Shown here: positions 24,977-34,435 of the stretch, piece after piece
Numbering within the stretch: the stretch's first letter is position 1
Layout of the letters: every line of letters starts with the position of its first letter
Source: Austropuccinia psidii
Taxonomy: Eukaryota > Basidiomycota > Pucciniomycetes > Pucciniales > Sphaerophragmiaceae
Reading direction: 5' to 3'
Length of the DNA: 64,000 nucleotides
NCBI GenBank assembly: GCA_023105745.1
Contig: JALGQZ010000002.1
Span: 73,883,285-73,947,284, forward strand
The notes under the pieces: generated by a model
Databases searched by the model: none
What the model was told of the DNA's origin: nothing
The model's input: the letters and a program-made list of their open reading frames with translations, nothing else
Translations under genes and position numbers: made by a program

Positions 24977-25480
24977 GATTGTTCGAGAGTCTGGAGGAAA
25001 TTAAATCTTCCTGAAAGTGGCTGCTGCAATTTAACCAAGGTAAAGCCATGGGGAACGAGTCAAAAGCAAAATTTTCATGATACTTGTCTCTTTCATAAAA
25101 GCGCACAGGTAATTGCATTGATCCAACGCTCGAAGAACAAGTACCCAAAGAGGCATGGTCGAAATCAGTTTCCTAATCCCTTTGGCTTAAGCGCGTAAGC
25201 GTGCACGAACAGCCAGAGGATTGCTATTTCTTCGCCAACAGTCTCATTCAAAAATCCAAAAGATCCAAAGCAGAAAATAACGAAAGCTACTTTGGAATTA
25301 CATGAAGAATTAATGATCAGGGACGTAACTTGGGAGCTACGTAGCCTTAAATAGACCAATCCGCCGCGCAAAAACTACGCACCACGTAAAAAGTCATGAA
25401 AAGTCGGGGGAATTGATCTCCCTTTAAGCGTAATATCATGGCGATCGCTATAAGCCCCACAGCGCATTTTATGAGGAGAT
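24977..25480. promoter_or_regulatory. Upstream flank of the protease gene (putative promoter)
   Basis: About 500 bp upstream of the protease ATG keep the unique-sequence composition before the DNA becomes AT-rich again near 25480. I cannot identify a convincing TATA box. A 68-codon minus-strand frame at 25165-25371 has no recognisable features and is not called a gene. Confidence 0.3.
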
Positions 25481-27353
25481 ATAAGCCCATTTTAAAAACT
25501 GGTATTTGAAATAGTTTCGAAAACAATTTAGCATTTTTCTAAACTTCTGTAAACATAAAAAGTGCATCAAAATTAGTTGAGTTTTTCCAATTCTTTTTTA
25601 TAAAACTGTTTGCGGTTTTTGCGGAATGAGGTTTTGAAGTTTGATTTGGAAATAATTGTCTCACTACTTGGAATGTACCAAGCACTTCAACCTTGACACT
25701 TATGTTTTGGCTTGTGCATCATCAAGCATTTAGGCATCATTTAAGCTCAATGCATACGCTGTATTTTTATGAGAAGGTTCAGATTATAAATCTGAATAAT
25801 TTTCAAGCCTTCAAAAATCTATAATTTGATTTCTCAAGATAAGTCACCATCAGCAAAGTGGCTACGCCTTACCGAAGGTTTGGCATTGAGGAGCTAGCTT
25901 GGATCTAGCTGTTTATGAGATTGGAAACTAGTTTGGAAATGGGCTGAACCCGGAATCAGACTTCTTGGATCACTTCCAATCTATTCCAAGGCCTTGCAAG
26001 CTACAGGAAGCCATAAATAACTGTAATTGTATCAGTTATATTTTTATATTATGAATTAATTACATATAATTCTTTTTATTGTGAGATTTGGTAGCTATTA
26101 GCCTAGTAGCCATAGCTTATCTATTCATTTGCTTTTTATTTGTAACAATAACATATTTTCCCTTCCTATATTACGCTTTCAGGTACAAAATTGACAGAAT
26201 TTGGCCAGAATCAAAGACTTTGTGAGTTAAATACTAAGCTTTATTCAACAAAATATGTAAGCTTCATTGTCAAACCTATCACCATGAAAAGAAGGCTATC
26301 ACCACCGGTGGGAGTAGCAGGTTCAACCCAGGTCCAACCTAATTTCAACTTGAGTCTCAAACTTTGTTCTAATGTTGATTTTTTTTGCAGATAATTTCAA
26401 CCAAAGCTTTGGTTATTTGGAGTTTTAATACATTGAAACAGACAATCATGGATTTTGCATTATTCTCTTTGTGTACTAATTCAGAACATATACACTTCTT
26501 ACTAATCCAATATAAGATAAATTATTGAATGTAAATTTTTTTCAACATGTAAAAAGATTTTTCACAAAAATATATGAATAAATTTCACATATTCACATTT
26601 TTTGATTCTATTTTAACAAAATAATATTTTTCATGTGCACAAAAGTGCAAAGAATTCATCTTAACCTCTTTTTTAAAGAAATACCAAATAATTAAGAAAC
26701 AATTCTTACAAAAATTAAAGCTTCTCTAGCCCAATGAGATTGAAGAAAGTTAATTACCATTCCTTTCATTTATCCTAAATAAATCCAAAAATAGATATCC
26801 CCAAGATTCAAGATTTTTCAAGAGCCATAACCAAAGCTTCAAACACTCATATATTCCCCATATTTCTTGTTGAAAAATATGTATTACATTTTTCTAATTC
26901 TCAAAAGCTTCTCTTTTTCTTCTACAAAGCTTTAACTCTTATTGAAATTTACTTTTTCCTTTTCCAAAATTGAAATACATCAAATGCAATAATATTTAAT
27001 TTTTCAAATGTTTTTTCCAAATCTAAAAATCCCCAGCAAAGCTTTGGAAAGTTAAAATTAAGCAATTAATTTAAGTACATTAGAGATTGTATTTTTCTGT
27101 CAAAACCTCTGAGCATTTCAAAATTAAAAAACTATAGTGATCAATGTTCATGCATGTACTCAGAATCAATATTTGTCGATTGGGTTTGTAAAGTTAGACT
27201 TCCTTGTTAATGAAGCTTTGTTATTCTTAAAATATAGCTGTTTTCTGATACAAAAGCTTATGTAATATTATTGTTTTCATGTTTTTAATGTGTTTAAATG
27301 GCCTCAGTGGTTCCCAGCTTCTTCTATTTGTGCTATAGCTATTTCAATGTTAC
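25481..27353. other. Unassigned AT-rich stretch
   Basis: No supportable gene. A 67-codon frame at 26191-26394 has no motifs. No LTR or terminal inverted repeat was recognised up to the TRIM at 27354. Confidence 0.4.
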
Positions 27354-27913
27354 TGTCACAATGCTGTCTTCCAGAACTCAACAAAGGGCAATTTTGCCTG
27401 AAAGGCTATTAAACCAGTTGAAAGACCAGTTAATACTGGAAAGGTGTAGATCACATTACACCATGTGACAGTACCCCTGGGCTTAGAACACTGCTTCCCA
27501 AAGTTCATGTAACTGATGGTATTACCCATTTTGCCCACATGGAGCTACATTGGTCAAAGCAGGAGCCTAAAAGGAACCCCCATGGGTCAGAACCCTTGTA
27601 CGCCATGGAGTGTAAAACACAGTGATTTTTGGCTGTTTGATTGAGAACTCTCCTTGTCTCAAACCAGAATCACACTCATGACTTTGGTAACCGGTTTATT
27701 GTCACAATGATTTCTGCCAGACCTAAACAAAGGGAACTCTTTCTAAAAAGGCTATTGAACTGGTTTAAATACTGGTTAATATTAGAAAGTTTTATATCAC
27801 CTCCCACCATGTGATAGTACCCCCAGGTTTAGAGCACTGCATCCCAAAGTGCATTTTTATGATGGTATTACCCATTTCACCCCATGAAGCTACATTAGTC
27901 ACAACAAGAGCCT
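27354..27913 (-). mobile_element. TRIM-1, LTR-internal-LTR-partial internal array
   Basis: Two ~117-bp LTRs (27354-27470 and 27700-27816; TGTCACA...TGTGACA type) flank a ~229-bp internal region. A second, truncated internal segment (27817-27913) follows. It stops where Ty3-A pol sequence begins (CCTTGTCATGTCAGGAC). Orientation is taken from the PPT-like side (CCAGGGGTAC before the LTR on the minus strand). This LTR-I-LTR-I order is what recombination between TRIM copies produces. Confidence 0.75.
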
Positions 27914-29186
27914 ACAGCCTTGTCATGTCAGGACAAAGTGTACCCAGAGAGGGGGGTGGACTTCATCGGAAAAAATACTCAAAATTTTAATCAAGTTCTT
28001 AAGCAAGATGAAATGAAAGAATAAATATTCTTCTCAATAAAGTTAGAAATATTCGCAGACTTAGTTGATCAAATTCAAGAAGAAGTATGGAAAGAAAATA
28101 AATTATAAAGAAGTACTCGAGAAACTAGCAAGAGGTGAATCAATACCAGATTATCCTATTGAACTTCAATCCAAGTCATTATCATTCAAAGGTAGAGTGT
28201 TTATAAAAATAAATCAAGAAATTCAATTGGATATCATTTAAAAGCATCATGACTTACAATTTGATGGCCATGCTTTCCAGGAGAAGACCCTCAAGCTCAT
28301 CAAGAGGGATTCTTATTGGCCGGGCATGAATAAAATAATAAAGGACTGTGTTTCCTCAGGTTATAAATGTTCAACAGAAAAGAACATTCATCATTAGAAG
28401 CTTGGATTACTCAAGCCTCTTCAAATTCCATCTGGTCCTTGGAATTACTTATCAATGAGCTTTATCACTCAATTGCCACTTTCAAACAACTTTGATCCAA
28501 ATTTTGCAGTTGTGGACAGATTCTCAAAAGTGAAAATATTAATTCAAACTTATTCAACCATTACTGCCCTGGACCTACCTCAAATTTTTATCAGTCATGT
28601 CTTTTCCAAACATGGCCTTTGTGAAAATGTTGTTAGCAATAGAGGTTCCTTATTTGTTTCATCATCATGGACCCAATTATTTCAGAAGCTCAATATAGCA
28701 AGAGACATTTAAACTCCTTTTCACCCTAAAACAGATGGACAGAAAGAGAGGGTAAATAAGAATCTAGAACAGTATTTTTGGATGTATGTGAGTTACCATC
28801 AAGATGACTGGCACAGCTGGCTCCCTCTGGCTGGATTTGCCTACAATAATGGAGAACATTCATCAAAAAAGCAATCACCTTTTCTCACCATTTATGAAAG
28901 AAATCTCAGCTTTGATTGAATTGACATTTTTGAAGACACAGCTGCTGGAAATCTATCAAAAAAACTCCAATCAGTACAGCAATTAGTCAAAGAAGAATTA
29001 GAGTCAGCAACAAGGCAATCTAAGAAATATGCAGATAGAAATAGGACAATTACACCTGATTTGAAACCTGGGGACAAAGTATGGCTAGACTCAAAGAATA
29101 TCAAGAGAACAAGAACCACCGAAAAACTTTCAGAAATATTTTTGGTACCCTTTCAAGTCTTGAAGAAGATTTGCAGCCATGCATAT
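27914..29186 (+). pseudogene. Ty3-A pol remnant: integrase region
   Basis: The plus-strand sequence aligns with Ty3-1 pol from the RNase H/integrase junction (YPERGVDFI) through the zinc-binding region to the integrase core and the GPF region. Many stops and frameshifts are present. In the best stretch (28455-28712) the catalytic residues are gone: the SMDFITQLP site reads SMSFITQLP and VSDRGS reads VSNRGS, so two of the three acidic residues are lost. The gene is cut at 29186 by a solo LTR with target duplication CATAT and resumes at 41376. Confidence 0.85.
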
Positions 29187-30116
29187 TGTCACAGGGGCTC
29201 TTATGGAAGCAAGAGGGCCTGGCACTCAGGAATCAGGAACTCACTTGGAGGGTTCCAAAAGATATAAGGAATAATAAAGATTAAATTTCTCTAAAGAAGA
29301 ATAAGGGGAAAGACAAGTATGCCAAAGATAAAAGAAAAGATAAGAGGCCAAAGGCCAAAGATAATAAAGGAAGCCAAAGGCCAAGAAGCCAACCAAGTGA
29401 ATCCTCAACTCACTGTTTCAACCTGCCAGAAAAGGGAATGGAATTAGTAAAGGATATGACCACCAATATCCCCTGACAGGCAAGGAAGAAAAGAGAAAGG
29501 GTGCTGAATGACTGACTTAAGATTATCAGTATTACATTTAATAAAGTAAAAGAAAATAAAGATTCAAAAAAATCCAATATATTAATTAACTGGGGAAAAA
29601 GTCCCCAGGTGCTGAAAGGTGGCCAGTATATGTGAAAAGTTGAAAGACTGATCCTGGAAGGTGAGTCACCGGCTGTATTGTCTGAATTGGGTCAATACAG
29701 ATCTGGCCATCTTGAAATTTGAACTGTGTGACTGAATTCCCACAGTGGAATATGAATTGGCCCAATTGGGCCAAGTACATACAGGTTGATTGATTGACGC
29801 CTGTATGGACCAATTGAGTTGTCCAAGGAGTATTGAAATACTTGATGCCTTGACAACTGATTGAAATGATGTATAACCTCTGAGAATGGCCCTTAGAATA
29901 ATCCTGAATGAAATTGCCAACCCAACTCCTGCAGGGCCAGGTGGTTGGGATCCTTGAATGGTCTTCTGATTGCCGCCATGGTTTGCCAGACTGATGAGTT
30001 AAGAAGTCCTCCTTTGAAATGGGCGTTGGATTTTGGGACCTTGATTTGGAAAGATGGAATGGGGTCCTGAAAGCGTCACCATTGAATTTCTGAGCAAAAA
30101 TGGTGCATAATGGTAT

Positions 30117-30580
30117 TGTCACAATGCTGTCTGCCAGACCTCAGCAAAGGGAACTCTTGCCGAAAAGGCTATTAAACCGGTTGAAAGACCAATTAATACT
30201 GGCAAGTTGTAGATCACATTCCACCATGTGACGGTACCCCTGGGTTTAGGGCACTGTGTCCCGAAGTGCATGTAACTGATGGTATTACCCATGTCTCCCT
30301 CATGGAGTTACATTAGTCACAACAGGAGCCTACAAGGAACCCCCAAGGGGCGGAACCCTTGTATGCCAATGGAGCGGAAAACCCAGCGATTTCTGGTTGT
30401 TTGATTGAGACCACCTCTTGTCTCCAACCGGAATCAAACCCATGACATTGGTAACCGGTTTATTGTCATAATGCTGTCTGCCAGACCTCAGCAAAGGGAA
30501 CTCTTGCCGAAAAGGCTATTAAACAGGTTGAAAGACCAATTAATACTGGCAAGTTGTAGATCACATTCCATCATGTGACA
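30117..30580 (-). mobile_element. TRIM-2, intact 464-bp miniature LTR retrotransposon
   Basis: Two 117-bp LTRs (30117-30233 and 30464-30580) flank a 230-bp internal region. The 5-bp duplication GGTAT occurs at 30112-30116 and 30581-30585. It codes for nothing. On the minus strand, CCAGGGGTAC precedes the 3' LTR as a short PPT. After the 5' LTR comes A then TAAACCGGTT, which is complementary to AACCGGTTTA in the LTR. A nearby GTCATGGGTTTGATTCC resembles a tRNA T-arm. Confidence 0.88.
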
Positions 30581-30752
30581 GGTATATAATACCATATATG
30601 CACCACTCCTGCAACCTTGAGTATGAGGTGCACAGAGGAGTGAAAGAATTCCACTTAAGGTGAGGGGAAAGATTGAACTGAGCTGATCTTGTGGCCTCTG
30701 GTGGATGCCAGAGGCCATGGTGGTTATTGGCCAAAATTGGGTCCTGAGGGTC

Positions 30753-31513
30753 TGTCACAGGGGCTCTTCGAAGTGAAGAGGGCCTGGAACTCAGTAAACC
30801 GGGACTCACTTATGGAGGGCTCAAAGATATGGTAAGAAGGAACACACTGAAGAGTGTTAAAGATAAATTGCTAAAATAATAATATAAGAAAAAGCAGCAA
30901 CAAGAATAAGAGTAAGAAATAGAAGAGCCAACCACAAAAAAGTCCAAGTCCACTGTTTCAACCTGTCAGAATGGAAAGAGGAGGGTTAATAAGGATATGG
31001 CCACCCAACTCATACTGTACAGGTGAAGAGAGAAAAGGCAAAGACTAACTTAAAATTAAATAATTATAATACCCAATTATAAGGATAAGAATAATTATAA
31101 AATAATAAATAAACTAAATTAATTAACTGGGGAAAAGTCCCCAGGGGGGAGAAAGAGGGGCTGGTATATGTGAGAATCACCAGCCCTGATCCAGAGGAAG
31201 AATTTTCTTGAGAGTAATTGGTGATTGAATTGAGTCTGGCCAATACAGGTCCTGTACAGCTGTACAGAACCTGTAAAAGAGGTGTGGTGTATTTGAGTGA
31301 TCATACAGTTCCATATTGGTGTATTGAAACTGTATTGGGTGAATCCAACCTGTACAGGTATTGACAGGCTGTATTGATGTACCAAGCTGTATGCATGTTT
31401 CAGAATGAAGATTGCTGAAACTGAATGCTGATGCAGATACTGGATTTGATGGTTTGGGGTGTTTGAGTGGGTGTAAGAATGAATGCCCTTACCCCTGATG
31501 GATGGTTGTTACA
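30753..31513 (-). repeat. Ty3-1 3' LTR
   Basis: On the plus strand it reads TGTCACAGGGGCTCTTCGAA to GGTTGTTACA. The PPT abuts it at 31514-31527. Confidence 0.93.
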
Positions 31514-31527
31514 GTATCCCCCTCTTC
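31514..31527 (-). promoter_or_regulatory. Ty3-1 polypurine tract
   Basis: The minus-strand sequence GAAGAGGGGGATAC lies immediately before the 3' LTR. This is the standard position of the plus-strand primer. Confidence 0.85.
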
Positions 31528-32428
31528 AAACTGGTGGGCTCCTGAACACCATAATACCCTGCCACTGTTGAGTGGCATCTCAATATCCCCACATTTTTTC
31601 AGAAAAATTTCTTTTTAATTTTCTTTCCCTCTTGACCATTATCCTGAAAATCCTTCATTACTTCTTCTATGTCAAATTTCAATTGATTCCCCCCTTTTTC
31701 CAAGTTTGAGTAAGTATTCCACTTCGAAGTATGCATTTCTTTTCTTCTGATTCAATCAACCATGCCCTTGGGATATATCCCAGAATAAGGACCACTGAGC
31801 TCTTGTGCTCAAAAAATGATGCCCAATGAGTATATGAAGTGTACTCATTGGGCAGGGCTTAATCCATTGCAATATTGAAATTATTTCCTCCAAGGGGTCT
31901 TGTCCCCATTACCCATGGAAATGGCCTCCACAGCCCTCCAAGTTGTTTTGGGCTGTGGCCTTTACCCTGATGCTTCTTGAAATATCTTGATTTTTTATGG
32001 CCTTTTGGCCTTTTTGGGTGTTTTGGTGAATTTGGCCAAAATTGGCCTTTTCATGCCTTTGGGGTCCTACGGTCCGTGGGGGTTAATGGAGGCCCCAGGA
32101 CCAAAATGGAGCCCCTGGGCCCAAATTTGCTGGGGACCCAGGGTGACCAAGGGGCCCAGAAATGGCCCAAGCATAAAAAGTTCACCATACATGGCCTGGA
32201 CCCATTGATGGGGTCCAGGACCATCAATATCCTGGCCTCCCCAAAGCTTCAGGGGAGGCCCTGGGTGATGAGTTCAGCCCCAAAGGGGCATGAACCTTCA
32301 CCTTAGAGGCTTTGAGGGGGGGCATAATTGAGTTATGGCCCCATTTCCTTGAGGGCACATTCTTTTTTCTTGATATGGAGTGGATTGATTCTGACGTCTT
32401 GAATCTTCTGCTTGCATATTCTTCAGTT

Positions 32429-33669
32429 ATGAGTTCCAAACTGACTGAACTCACTGAATCTTCCCCTTCTGCACCGCCACCATCTGTTCTTCATGGTTCT
32501 GGCGTCTTCAGTCAATTGTCCTCCCTTTCCATGGTGTCTTCTGGCCATTTTGATCCTTCCCAAACATATGATGGGTTCAGAGCAGTTGAAGTTCTTGATC
32601 CTGCCTGTACTGAGTGTTTGGCCAAGGGAAAGGATTGCTTTCAACATTACAATCCTCGATCATCAAAATGCCATTTTTGTTTTGTTGGGAAGAAGCCATG
32701 CCGCCGTACCGGATCGACTTTGTCCCAGGTCAGGAGACACTTATAAAGCAGGAAAGATGGGCCTTATGGGCAGGAATTCCCCATTCTTGAGGAGCCTACC
32801 CCTGATGCCACTTCTGGATTTTCTCAATGTGAGTGATTTGCATATTTTGATTGAATTGGTGCTGATATCTTGATGTAGTGACTGGTTCCAGGCAGAGGGA
32901 TGTGGCCAGATGGACTAATGTTGGAGGGTCCATTCCAATTGGTGGTAGGCCCATCCACTACAGCTCAGAAATTCCAATTTCAAGGACCAATGCTGATGGA
33001 GTGGTGAAAGTAGTGAAGAAGCTAAGAAGAATTGTTGATTCCCCATCAGATCCAGATGCTGAAGGAAGTGATGAGTTGGATGGTGAAGAAGTTCAAGTTA
33101 TTCCTCATTCCATTGGCCATCCATCCAGCAATTCCTCTTCTCAACCTCTTGCCAACACCAGATTCCAAAGTCAAGTCATTCCCAGTACTCCAAGAACCTT
33201 CCAACGAATGCTTGCCTCCATTCCTACAACCCTTCCTCCTCCTTCACCAACTACTTCCCACACCACCAGGCCTACCTTGAATCCGGCAGTAAGACCATCC
33301 CCAGTTCAACAGCCCAGGAACTCACCCATAAACACCTCCCGTCAACCCCAACCTGTGGCCAGCTCCAGCAGAAGAAGAGATGGATTGTCCCCTCTGCCGT
33401 TTCCCGCCGCTCAAGTTTTTCAAAGAAGAGAACATTGGCCTATCCGGGTTACCAGAGAAGATCCCAACGCGGCTAGTGAAAGTCAAGATGCTGTGGCCAG
33501 ATTGTTCAGGAGGGTTGATAGGAATAGCAGAGAGGTGATTATGTATGCCAATGACAGGACTATTCCAGGTACTGCTTCTGAAGAGATGGCTGCAAAATTT
33601 GCCTGGTATGAAGATGAGTTGATAAATGATTTCCAGAGAGCTCTTGATGATTTGGGTAGAGATAACTAG
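32429..33669 (+). pseudogene. Antisense accessory gene in Ty3-1, Zn2Cys6-spaced zinc-binding protein
   Basis: The gene lies between pol and the 3' LTR on the strand opposite gag-pol. Exons are 32429-32828 and 32879-33669. The 50-nt intron has a GTGAGT donor and a TAG acceptor, and joining restores one frame into TGSRQRDVARW. The start is probably the ATG at 32429 (MSSKLTELTES), although the frame is open from 32312. The product shows a Ser/Pro-rich N-terminus, then cysteines spaced C-x2-C-x6-C-x10-C-x2-C-x6-C (from ACTECLAKGKDC to KPC). That is exact Gal4-type spacing, with basic residues between. A long Pro/Ser/Thr-rich middle and a charged C-terminus (MAAKFAWYEDELINDFQ) follow. A TAA at 32744-32746 interrupts it. 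I recall many similar ORFs from myrtle rust but cannot check. Its role (DNA binding, LTR control, or a captured host gene) is unknown. Confidence 0.72.
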
Positions 33670-33954
33670 TTTCCTTTTCCTTGTTTGTGTTTGGTTTGCC
33701 TTCTATCCCCACTCTTATAACTACTAAAAAATGAAAAAAAAATAATGGAACCTCCCAATACATGATTTGGGAGGGGATGCTGCTGCTTTAAGAAATAAAA
33801 GAAAGAAAATTATACAAGTAATAAAGAAAGAAAAATAAAGAATAAGAGAAAATGAGAGTAAAGAAAGAAATAAGGAAAAATCCTGATGGTTGGTCCTTCT
33901 TGTAGTGAGCTGCTTGATTCTGGCCAAAAAGTGTCTGAAAATGAAAACCAAGCA

Positions 33955-34075
33955 TTTGATGCTCACAGAGTGGCCAAGGTGATGTTTTACAAGAAGTAGA
34001 ACCCTCAGGGATGCATACCAGGAGATGGAACTTACTTTAATAACTTCCACTCCCCACCAAGCACCATAAAATTGA
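33955..34075 (-). repeat. Ty3-1 3'-UTR repeat, distal copy
   Basis: A ~120-nt unit reads, on the minus strand, from TATGGTGCTTGGTGGGGAGT through AAAGTAAGTTCC to CACCTTGGCCACTCTGTGAGC. It matches the unit at 34313-34435, and paired copies in Ty3-2 and Ty3-A. Confidence 0.75.
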
Positions 34076-34312
34076 AAAGATTGCCATAAATGACTTCTGA
34101 GATGAATTTCCATAAATGACTTCTGAAAAGAATTGCCGTAAATGACTTGAAGTAATGAATGTCTTGAATTATGATGATTGGCATAAATTGAAATGATAAA
34201 TGAAAAGAAAGAAAAGAAACAAAGAAAGGAATATTTGGCCATATCTTGATAAGGTCCAAATTGGGGGGTATTGGTGTTGTATGCTTCCTGAACCTGTCCA
34301 AAGGATTGACAA

Positions 34313-34435
34313 GTGCTCACAAAGTGGCCAAGGTGATGCTTACAACAACATATGGGTAGAATACCCCCTTCAAGGTGCATGCCAGGAGAGGAACTTACTT
34401 TCATAACTTCTTCTCCCCACCAAGCACCATAAATC
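34313..34435 (-). repeat. Ty3-1 3'-UTR repeat, proximal copy
   Basis: This second copy of the 120-nt block lies just after the pol stop, with the same TGGTGCTTGGTGGGGAG...GTAAGTTCC...GGCCACTTTGTGAGC layout. Confidence 0.75.

Noticed and set aside
22060..25480. Horizontal transfer as the cause of the GC shift
   Set aside because: The gene has rust-like short introns, and the shift is equally explained by decay of the surrounding repeats.
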